From JBHJHK01 sp050330975 (lineage in GTDB: Bacteria > Pseudomonadota > Gammaproteobacteria > Competibacterales > Competibacteraceae), in contig JBHJHK010000074.1 in NCBI GenBank assembly GCA_050330975.1, forward strand, positions 1-10,724: DNA of 10,724 bases. Reading direction: 5' to 3'. The notes under the pieces were generated by a model. The model did no database searches and had not been told where the DNA came from. It worked only from the letters and a program-made list of their open reading frames with translations. This document shows, one piece after another, positions 1 through 6,741 of this stretch. Position 1 is the stretch's first letter. Each line of letters begins with the position of its first letter. Position numbers and translations under genes: made by a program.

Positions 1-2178
1 TCCGGGGGGGCGGGCCAGGGGGATGGAGGGGTCCTCACCCCCGAGGCCGCGGTGGATTTTACCCTCCTCGACCTCTCCCGACCCCGCTATGACCTGAGCG
101 ACCGGGGGGTGGCCGGACGGCCCTATCCCGGACCCGTGGACGTGTTTCTCTACAGCGAACGGGGGGTGTTTCGCCCCGGAGAGACCATTCCCCTGGTGGC
201 GTTGGCCCGGGACCCCCACGGTGTGGCGGTGGTGGGGATGCCCCTCACCGTGGAATTGGTGCGCCCCGATGAGGTGGTGGCGGAGCGGTTGGTGCTGGAG
301 CCCGGGGGGGCGGGCAGCTACCACACCCGCCTAGCCCTGGCCAGCACCGCCCGCAGCGGGGCGTGGACCGTGCGGGCCTACACCGACCCCCAGGCATCCC
401 CCGCGGGGAGCTTGACCCTCCAGGTGGAGGATTTTGTTCCCCAGCGCCTGGAGGTCACCTTCGAAGACCCCCCTGCCGCCCTGACTCCCGCCGGCAGCGG
501 AGCGGTGGACGTCCGAGGGCGATTTTTCTACGGCGCCCCCGCCGCAGCCCTGGAGGCCCAGGGGGAATTGGTGCTGCGCCTGGCCACCGATCCCCACCCC
601 GCTTACCCCGCCTACCAGTTTGGCCTGGTCCAAGACGAGTTCAACCCCGTGCGGGTCGACGTAGCCGTTCCCCCCACCGACGCCCGGGGTGGCACCACCG
701 CTCGCTTTGCCCTCCGGGATCTCCCCGACACGACCCGGCCTTTGGAGGCGGTGCTGACGGTGACCTTGTTCGAGCCCGGTGGGCGGCCGGTGAGCCGCCG
801 CGCCACCTTGGCCGTCCCAAGGGCAGAGGTCATCGGGGTCAAACCCCGCTTTGAACAGCCCCTGGCCGAAGGGCAGAACCTGGCCTTTGATGTGGTGATG
901 CTCGATGCCGCAGGGCAGCCCCGGGGGGTGCGCGGCCTCGGGTTGCGCCTCTACCGGGAATCCCACCGCTACCTGTGGTATTACCAAAACAATCGCTGGG
1001 ACTACCAGCTGATCATCGAAGACGCCGAGGTATTGGCCAACCGCCAGGTGGATCTGGCGGCGGACGAGCCCTTGAGGGTGGAGCAGGGGGGTTTGCCGGC
1101 GGGGCGCTACCGCCTGGAGGTCTTCGACCCGAACTCTGGCGCCGCCACCAGTTACCGATTTCGGGTGGGTTGGTACACCGCCCCCGAGGTGGGTGACACC
1201 CCCGATCAGTTGGAATTGACCTTGGATCGGGATCACTACCGCCCCGGGGACAACGCCCGTCTCCACATCCGCACCCCCTTTGCCGGCCAGGTGTTGTTGA
1301 CGGCGGCCGCCGACCGTCTGTTGACTACCCAGACCCTGGCGGTGGCGCCCGGCGGCACCACCCTGGAGGTGGAAGTGGCGGAGGACTGGGGTCCTGGGGT
1401 GTACCTCACCGCCACGGCCTTCCGGCCGGGTCGCGGGGATGGGCGGCGCCCCGGGCGGGCCGTGGGGGTTACCTGGTTGGGCCTAGACCCCGCCGCGGCC
1501 ACCTTGGACATCGAACTCGACGTCCCCAAGCTGTGGCGTCCTCGCCGGGAAGTGACGGTGGCGGTGACCGTGGCCGATGCCCGGGAAGAGACCTTCCTCA
1601 CCCTGGCCGCCGTGGACGAAGGGGTGTTACAGCTCACCGACTACCAAACCCCCGACCCCCGGGCCCACTTTTGGGGCCAACGGCGGCTGGGGGTGGAAAT
1701 CCTAGACCTCTACGGCCGCCTCATCGAGCCCACTCGCGATGACCAACGGCGGGTGGGGGGAGATGGCCTGGGGCGCAACGCCTCCGGCCGGGTGCGGACC
1801 ACCGAGACCGTGGCGCTCTTTCAAGGCCCCGTGGGCCTGGACCCCGCCGGTCGGGCCGAGATTCCCCTCCGGCTGCCGGACTTCAACGGCGAGTTGCGCC
1901 TCATGGCGGTGGCCTTTGACTCCCACCGCACCGGCAGTGCCGGGGCGGCGGTGCCGGTGCGAGACCCTCTGGTGACCGAGGTCTATCTGCCGCGGTTCCT
2001 GGCCCCCGACGACGTGGCCCAAGTGACCCTGCGCTTGGACGACGTCGACGCCCCCCCCGGCGACTACCGGGTGGACTTGACGGCCCGGGACAGCTTGCAG
2101 TTTGCCGCCCCAGCCCAGCCGAACCTGACCCTACCCGACGCCGATGGGGGCCTTGGGGCAGTGCGGCACTACCTTTGA
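1..2178 (+). CDS. Bacterial alpha-2-macroglobulin, central part (5' cut by window, 3' ended by frameshift)
   Basis: This is the central part of a bacterial alpha-2-macroglobulin (YfhM/ECAM type), a periplasmic protease trap. The frame is open from base 1, so the true start, any signal peptide and any lipobox lie left of the window; the GTG at 52 is not a likely start. Visible signatures in order: SERGVFRPGE (154-183), typical of an N-terminal macroglobulin domain; AAVDEGVLQL followed by a TPDP segment (from about 1603), typical of the domain before the bait region; and LPDFNGELRLMAVA (about 1873-1914), the hallmark of the A2M domain. About 725 residues are visible. E. coli YfhM has about 1650 residues, so some 350 N-terminal residues are probably missing. 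The frame stops at TGA 2176-2178 before the thioester domain, and the rest of the protein continues in another frame immediately downstream. Family assignment is firm; whether the gene is intact is uncertain. Confidence 0.9.
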   Translation, partial: SGGAGQGDGGVLTPEAAVDFTLLDLSRPRYDLSDRGVAGRPYPGPVDVFLYSERGVFRPGETIPLVALARDPHGVAVVGMPLTVELVRPDEVVAERLVLEPGGAGSYHTRLALASTARSGAWTVRAYTDPQASPAGSLTLQVEDFVPQRLEVTFEDPPAALTPAGSGAVDVRGRFFYGAPAAALEAQGELVLRLATDPHPAYPAYQFGLVQDEFNPVRVDVAVPPTDARGGTTARFALRDLPDTTRPLEAVLTVTLFEPGGRPVSRRATLAVPRAEVIGVKPRFEQPLAEGQNLAFDVVMLDAAGQPRGVRGLGLRLYRESHRYLWYYQNNRWDYQLIIEDAEVLANRQVDLAADEPLRVEQGGLPAGRYRLEVFDPNSGAATSYRFRVGWYTAPEVGDTPDQLELTLDRDHYRPGDNARLHIRTPFAGQVLLTAAADRLLTTQTLAVAPGGTTLEVEVAEDWGPGVYLTATAFRPGRGDGRRPGRAVGVTWLGLDPAAATLDIELDVPKLWRPRREVTVAVTVADAREETFLTLAAVDEGVLQLTDYQTPDPRAHFWGQRRLGVEILDLYGRLIEPTRDDQRRVGGDGLGRNASGRVRTTETVALFQGPVGLDPAGRAEIPLRLPDFNGELRLMAVAFDSHRTGSAGAAVPVRDPLVTEVYLPRFLAPDDVAQVTLRLDDVDAPPGDYRVDLTARDSLQFAAPAQPNLTLPDADGGLGAVRHYL
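2146..2178 (+). other. Probable frameshift site joining the two macroglobulin parts
   Basis: The upstream frame ends at TGA 2176-2178, while the family-like protein continues in the frame one base back. Two G-runs lie here, GGGGG (2146-2150) and GGGG (2155-2158). Adding one G to the second run gives a smooth read: DGGLGGSAALPLTGIAPGEG, matching the usual pattern before the GPDGF segment. A one-base deletion in a G-run is therefore the simplest explanation. No canonical X XXY YYZ slippery heptamer is visible, so programmed -1 frameshifting is less likely. Sequencing error and true mutation cannot be told apart from this sequence alone. Confidence 0.75.
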
Positions 2179-3809
2179 CGGGTATCGCGCCCGGGGAGGG
2201 GCAGGTGGCCTTGACGGTCACGGGCCCCGACGGGTTTGAACTCCAGCGCCAGTGGCCCTTGACGGTGCGCCCACCCCGGGAGGTGGTGACGGAGCGCCAC
2301 ACCCAGCGCCTGGCCCCAGGCGCCACGGCGACAGTGGACGCCGCGGCTTTGGTGGGGTTTTTGCCCACCACCAACCAGGTGGCGGTGGCGGCCACCCAGC
2401 GCCCGCCCCTAGATGTGCCGGGGCTGTTGGCCAAGTTGGATCGCTACCCCTATGGCTGTACCGAACAGACCATCAGCCGGGCGCTGCCCCTATTGTACAT
2501 CGACGCCGGGGCGGCCGCTTGGACCCAGGCCCACGACGGCCCAGACGGGCGGCGCCAGCGAATCCAGACGGCAGTGTCCCAGGTGGCCGCTCGCCAGCAC
2601 TACAGCGGTGGGTTTGGCCTGTGGCGTGCCGACAGCCCCCCCGAGTTGTGGCTGTCGGCCTATGCCTTGGATTTCCTGAGCCGGGCCCGGGAGGAGGATT
2701 ATCTCCTGCCCGCCCAGGTGGTGGAGCGCGGCGCCATTTGGCTCCAGGAGCAGCTCAACCGCGCCGACTACCAGCTGGAGGCCTTGCCCGGCCGGGCCTA
2801 TGCCCTCTACGTGCTGGCCCGTCTGGACCGGGTCGCCCCGGGGGATGTGCGCTACCTCTTCGACCAGTACCTAGACGAGCTACCCACCGCCACGGCCGTG
2901 GCCATGGTGGGGGCGGCGGCGGCCCGCATCGGTGACAGCCGCCGGGCGGCGGCGGCCTTTGCCGCCGCTGCGGCCTTTGCCGAGCGCCGCGCCGAGCTGC
3001 GGGACTACGGCACGGGGTTGCGGGACCAGGCGGCCTTGGTGGCCCTGGCCGCCGAGGCCGACGCCCTAGCGGCCGAGCTGCCCCAGCGGGCCGTGGACCT
3101 GGCGTCGGCCTTTGCCACCCGGGACTTCACCTCCACCCAAGAGGACGCCTGGCTGCTGTTGGCGGCCCACCGCCTGACGGCCCAGGGGGCGGAGGCCTTG
3201 GCCCTGGCGGTGGACGGCGTGCCCGTGGCAGATCCGGGCAGTACCTACTACGCCCCGTTGGACGAAGCGGACTTGGTCCGAGGGGTGAGCTTGACCAACC
3301 GCGGGACGACGCCCGTGTGGCTGACGGTGACCCAAAGCGGTGTCCCCGCCGCCCCCTCGCCCCCCATGGCCGACGGATTTGTGGTCCAGCGGCGCTTTTA
3401 TCGCCGCAACGGCGAGCCGCTCCAGGGTTTCGACGTGGCGCAAAACGAGCTACTGGTGGCGGTGATCGAAGGGGAGGTCACCACGGATCTTCCCCACCAA
3501 GCCTTGGTGGTGGATCTGTTGCCCGCCGGTTTGGAGGTGGAAAACGCCACCTTGGGCCAGGGGCCGGGGACTGAGGGTCTGGGCTGGCTGGGATCGGTGA
3601 GCCCCACCCGCCACGTGGGGCTGCAGGACGACCGCTACGTCGCCGCTTTGGATCTCCACCGGCATCAGCGGCGTTTTACCCTGGCCTATCAAGTGCGGGC
3701 CGTCACCCCTGGGGACTTCGCCCTGCCGGCGGTGTTCGTCGAAGATATGTACCAACCCCAGTACCGGGGCCGCGGCGAGTCGGGGCGGCTGCGGATCGAG
3801 GCGCCGTGA
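2175..3809 (+). CDS. Bacterial alpha-2-macroglobulin, C-terminal part with thioester domain (same gene, other frame)
   Basis: This is the C-terminal continuation of the same alpha-2-macroglobulin in the -1 frame relative to the upstream part. From TTG 2175 it reads 544 residues, but similarity to the family seems to start earlier (GSAALPLTGIAPGEG, from about 2157), so the TTG is not a credible start, and no Shine-Dalgarno sequence precedes it. The thioester motif is intact: YPYGCTEQ, with Cys95 and Gln98 (codons 2457-2468). In this family the Cys-Gln thioester covalently captures the attacking protease. Next comes the helical thioester domain (GGFGLW, WLSAYALDFLSRA), including an alanine-rich stretch near 2930-3000. 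A C-terminal receptor-like macroglobulin domain follows, with VVDLLPAGLEVEN, YQVRAVTPGDFALPAVFVEDMY and a final GRLRIEAP. The stop overlaps the pbpC start. Good conservation after the break suggests a recent lesion or a sequencing error rather than an old pseudogene. Confidence 0.88.
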   Translation: MTGIAPGEGQVALTVTGPDGFELQRQWPLTVRPPREVVTERHTQRLAPGATATVDAAALVGFLPTTNQVAVAATQRPPLDVPGLLAKLDRYPYGCTEQTISRALPLLYIDAGAAAWTQAHDGPDGRRQRIQTAVSQVAARQHYSGGFGLWRADSPPELWLSAYALDFLSRAREEDYLLPAQVVERGAIWLQEQLNRADYQLEALPGRAYALYVLARLDRVAPGDVRYLFDQYLDELPTATAVAMVGAAAARIGDSRRAAAAFAAAAAFAERRAELRDYGTGLRDQAALVALAAEADALAAELPQRAVDLASAFATRDFTSTQEDAWLLLAAHRLTAQGAEALALAVDGVPVADPGSTYYAPLDEADLVRGVSLTNRGTTPVWLTVTQSGVPAAPSPPMADGFVVQRRFYRRNGEPLQGFDVAQNELLVAVIEGEVTTDLPHQALVVDLLPAGLEVENATLGQGPGTEGLGWLGSVSPTRHVGLQDDRYVAALDLHRHQRRFTLAYQVRAVTPGDFALPAVFVEDMYQPQYRGRGESGRLRIEAP

Positions 3810-5893
3810 CCCACCCCCGCCGTTGCCAACGGCTGGGGCGCTGGGTCTTGGGGGGGGTCGTCCTCGGCCTCGCTGGCCTTTGGGGGCTGGATCGCCTCTA
3901 TCCCCCCGAGCTGGGGCGCTACCAGCGCTTGTCCTCTCAGGTACTCGCCGCCGACGGCCACCTGCTGCGGGCCTTCACCGTCGACCACCAGTGGCGCCTG
4001 GCGGCGACGGTGGAGGATGTGGCGCCCTTTTACCTGGCGGGGCTCAAGGTGTTTGAGGATCGACGCTTCCACCTCCACCCCGGGGTGGATCCCCTGGCCG
4101 GGGTTCGGGCACTTTGGCAATGGCTGACCCACGGCCGGGTGATCTCGGGGGCCTCCACCCTCACCATGCAGGTGGCGAGGCTGTTGGAGCCAAGACCTAG
4201 GACCCTGGGGGCCAAGCTCGTGGAAATGGGGCGGGCGGTGCAGCTGGAGTGGCGCTATGACAAGGCCGAAATTTTGGCCATGTACCTCACCTTGGCCCCC
4301 TTTGGTGGCAATTTAGAGGGGGTGCGGGCCGCCAGTCTGGCCTATTTTGCCAAGGAGCCCCGCCATTTGACCCCGGGGCAAGCGGCGCTGCTGGTGGCCC
4401 TGCCCCAGGCGCCGAGCCGTCTGCGCCCCGATCGCCACCCGGCCCGAGCCCGGGCCGCCCGGGACAAAGTGGTGGACCGCTGGGTGCGGGCCAAGCTGTT
4501 GACCCCGGCCCAGGGGCGGGAGGCTCGTTCTGAGGCGTTGCCCACCGTGCGACACCCCATGCCCTTTAGCGCCCCCCACCTGGCCCGGCGCTTGGCGGCG
4601 GCGACAGCCAGTGGTGGGGTAGTGACCACGGCCATCGACCCCGTCTTCCAGGGGCAATTGGAGGCATTGGCCGCCAAAGAGCCCCTGTTGCCCCGCCATT
4701 CCCTGGCCATCCTGGTGGTGGACAACCAATACCGTCGGGTGCGGGCCTATGTGGCGGGGGCGGATTTTGCGGCCTTTGACCGCCAGGGACAGGTGGATAT
4801 GATCCAGGCGGTGCGCTCGCCGGGCTCCACCCTCAAGCCCTTGGTCTACGGCCTGGGGTTTGACGCTGGCCTCATCCACCCCGCCACGGTCCTAGATGAT
4901 GTTCCCACCCGGTTTGGCGACTACGCCCCCCGGAACTTCCACCGGGCGTTTGCCGGCCAGGTTACAGTGCGCACGGCCCTCCAGCATTCCCTCAACGTAC
5001 CGGCGGTCCAGGTGTTGGCCGAAGTGGGTCCCACCCGAGTGGCGGATCTCATGGCACACCTGGGTTGGCCGTTGCGGGTGGCGGGGGAGGCGGCCGAGGA
5101 TGCCATGGGGTTGCCCTTGGTGTTGGGGGGGGTGGGGACCCACCTGGCGGACTTGGTGGCGTTGTACTGCACCTTCGCCAACGACGGGGTGGCCGCCCCG
5201 TTGGTTTACACCCTCGACCCGGCGGCTTCTGGGGTCGCCGCCCCCCAGCGACTGTTGGGGGGGCTGGCGGCCCGCCAGGTGACGGAGATCCTCCGCACTA
5301 CCCCCCCGCCGGCCCCCCGGGTGGTGGCGGATTTTGCCGCCCGTCCCCGGGATATCGCCTACAAAACGGGTACCTCCTATGGGTTTCGCGACGCCTGGGC
5401 CGTGGGCTACGACGGGGACTACACTGTGGGGGTGTGGACCGGGCGCCCCGATGGCAGCCCGAGTCCCGGTCGCTATGGCCGCAACGCCGCAGCACCCCTC
5501 TTGTTTCGGGTTTTCGACCTCTTGCCACCGCCGAGGCGGGCCTTACCCGGGGCACTAGCGGGGCCTGAATCGCCCCCAGCCCACCTGCGGCGCCTGGGAC
5601 CTCCGCGGCCCGGAGCCGGGGTGGAGCCATTGCAGTTGGTATTTCCCCGGGCCGATAGCCAAGTGGAGCTTCCCACGGACGACGGCGTTTGGCCGTCCTT
5701 GCCCTTGGTGGCCCGGGGCGGGGTGCGACCTTTGCGCTGGCTGGTGAACGGTCGCCCCTTGCCGGGGGGGGCGCCATTCAAGCGTCAAGCGTCCTGGGTC
5801 CCCGATGGGGCGGGCGCAGTGCGCATCACGGTGATCGATGGCACCGGCTATGCTACAAGCGCCGAGGTGTGGTTGACCCCTGTCGAACCTTGA
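3806..5893 (+). CDS. pbpC: Penicillin-binding protein 1C (bifunctional transglycosylase/transpeptidase)
   Basis: This 695-residue protein is a class A penicillin-binding protein of the PbpC type, which polymerises and crosslinks peptidoglycan at the periplasmic face of the inner membrane. Residues 13-28 form an N-terminal membrane anchor. The glycosyltransferase (GT51) domain spans about 45-230, with FEDRRF (catalytic Glu84), GASTLTMQ (115-122) and RYDKAEILAMYLTLAPFGGN. The transpeptidase domain spans about 290-570, with SPGSTLKP (nucleophile Ser341, Lys344), SLN (395-397) and KTGTS (520-524), so all three penicillin-binding motifs are intact. The tail, about 605-692, matches the BiPBP_C domain that defines PBP1C. 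GTG 3806 overlaps the macroglobulin TGA as GTGA, suggesting translational coupling. The A2M-pbpC pair is widely conserved and is thought to link protease defence with wall repair. Several G8 runs occur in this gene, yet its frame is unbroken. Confidence 0.95.
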   Translation: MTHPRRCQRLGRWVLGGVVLGLAGLWGLDRLYPPELGRYQRLSSQVLAADGHLLRAFTVDHQWRLAATVEDVAPFYLAGLKVFEDRRFHLHPGVDPLAGVRALWQWLTHGRVISGASTLTMQVARLLEPRPRTLGAKLVEMGRAVQLEWRYDKAEILAMYLTLAPFGGNLEGVRAASLAYFAKEPRHLTPGQAALLVALPQAPSRLRPDRHPARARAARDKVVDRWVRAKLLTPAQGREARSEALPTVRHPMPFSAPHLARRLAAATASGGVVTTAIDPVFQGQLEALAAKEPLLPRHSLAILVVDNQYRRVRAYVAGADFAAFDRQGQVDMIQAVRSPGSTLKPLVYGLGFDAGLIHPATVLDDVPTRFGDYAPRNFHRAFAGQVTVRTALQHSLNVPAVQVLAEVGPTRVADLMAHLGWPLRVAGEAAEDAMGLPLVLGGVGTHLADLVALYCTFANDGVAAPLVYTLDPAASGVAAPQRLLGGLAARQVTEILRTTPPPAPRVVADFAARPRDIAYKTGTSYGFRDAWAVGYDGDYTVGVWTGRPDGSPSPGRYGRNAAAPLLFRVFDLLPPPRRALPGALAGPESPPAHLRRLGPPRPGAGVEPLQLVFPRADSQVELPTDDGVWPSLPLVARGGVRPLRWLVNGRPLPGGAPFKRQASWVPDGAGAVRITVIDGTGYATSAEVWLTPVEP

Positions 5894-5943
5894 GCCTCGG
5901 TGCCCAACCTTTGGTTTCACTCGTTCTTGAGGGAGCATCTACC

Positions 5944-6639
5944 ATGGCAGTCCAGTATCAGTTCCTCGGTCACGCCACCCACCTCCTCAAAGCCGGCCCC
6001 CACACCCTCCTGGTCGACCCCTTTTTGACCAGCAATCCCGCGGCGAGCGTGGCAGCCGACGAACTCGAACCCAGCCATATCCTGCTCACCCACGGCCACT
6101 TCGACCACATCGAAGACACCGTGGCCATCGCCAAGCGCACCCAGGCCAAGGTGATTGCCAACTTCGAAATCTTCAACTGGCTCCAGGGACAAGGGCTCTC
6201 CGCCGACCAGCTCCATCCCCAGCACTTGGGGGGTGGTTTTAACCACGAGTTTGGCTACCTCAAGATGACCGTGGCCTTCCACGGCTCGGGCCTCCCCGAC
6301 GGCAGTTACGGTGGGATGCCCGGGGGGTTTCTCATTGAACTGGAGGGCAAGCGCATTTATATCACCGGCGACACGGCGCTGTTTTCCGACATGGCGTTGT
6401 ACGGCAAAAACGGCGTCGATTTGTTGATTTTGCCCATTGGCGACAACTTCACCATGGGGCCTGACGACGCCCTGGAGGCCGTGCGTCTGGTGGGTCCCAA
6501 GCGGGTGGTACCCTGCCACTACAACACCTTCCCCCCCATCCAGCAGGACCCCCAAGCCTTCGCCCAGCGGGTGACCCAGGCGCTGCCCGGGGTGGCGGTG
6601 GCGGTGTTGGCAGCCGGCGAGGGGTTGACCTTGGATTGA
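5944..6639 (+). CDS. UPF0173 family metal-dependent hydrolase (metallo-beta-lactamase fold)
   Basis: This 231-residue cytosolic protein belongs to the UPF0173 group of metallo-beta-lactamase-fold hydrolases (relatives of B. subtilis YtkL). Its natural substrate is not established. Visible signatures: LGHAT (8-12), the metal-binding HGHFDH (50-55), the AFHGSG segment with His113, YGGMPGGFLIELEG, TGDTALFSDM with Asp143, LPIGDNFTMGPDDA (163-176) and PCHYNTFP with His192. All expected metal ligands appear present, and the length is normal for the family. ATG 5944 is a confident start: GAGGGAG at 5929-5935 lies eight bases upstream, and the protein starts directly at its first beta strand. A longer in-frame start inside pbpC would add unrelated residues. 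The gene lies 50 bp after pbpC and may be co-transcribed with it; I saw no clear promoter in the gap. A role in wall metabolism is not shown. Confidence 0.93.
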   Translation: MAVQYQFLGHATHLLKAGPHTLLVDPFLTSNPAASVAADELEPSHILLTHGHFDHIEDTVAIAKRTQAKVIANFEIFNWLQGQGLSADQLHPQHLGGGFNHEFGYLKMTVAFHGSGLPDGSYGGMPGGFLIELEGKRIYITGDTALFSDMALYGKNGVDLLILPIGDNFTMGPDDALEAVRLVGPKRVVPCHYNTFPPIQQDPQAFAQRVTQALPGVAVAVLAAGEGLTLD

Positions 6640-6700
6640 GGCCCTAGCTCGCCGCTTGCTTTTGCTTCAACGGTCGGATCAATAGCCGCCATGGCGCCTT

Positions 6701-6733
6701 GGGCCGTCCTCGCCGTTCTCCCGGGGACGGCCC
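6701..6733. terminator. Strong hairpin between convergent genes, candidate bidirectional terminator
   Basis: GGGCCGTCCTCG (6701-6712) pairs with CGGGGACGGCCC (6722-6733), giving 12 pairs with a single G-U wobble and a 9-base loop. It lies in the 102-bp gap between the hydrolase stop (6639) and the transporter stop (6742), eight bases past the latter. No T-rich tract follows on either strand, so it is not a classical intrinsic terminator. It could still block or stabilise transcript 3' ends from both sides. The structure is seen directly; the terminator role is inferred from position. Confidence 0.5.
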
Positions 6734-6741
6734 CACACCGG

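Noticed and set aside
331..1266. A 311-residue open frame on the minus strand within the macroglobulin gene
   Set aside because: It lies antisense to a clearly conserved macroglobulin region, has low-complexity Gly/Pro/His composition, no domain signature and no ribosome binding site. Long antisense open frames are expected in GC-rich coding DNA.
2142..2178. Programmed -1 ribosomal frameshift in the macroglobulin gene
   Set aside because: No canonical slippery heptamer in the right phase was found, I did not identify a convincing downstream stimulatory structure, and such shifting is not known in this family. A G-run indel is simpler.
5689..5943. An extended N-terminus for the UPF0173 hydrolase starting inside pbpC
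   Set aside because: The extra 85 residues overlap the conserved C-terminal domain of PbpC in another frame and are low-complexity. ATG 5944 has a good ribosome binding site and begins at the family's usual N-terminus.
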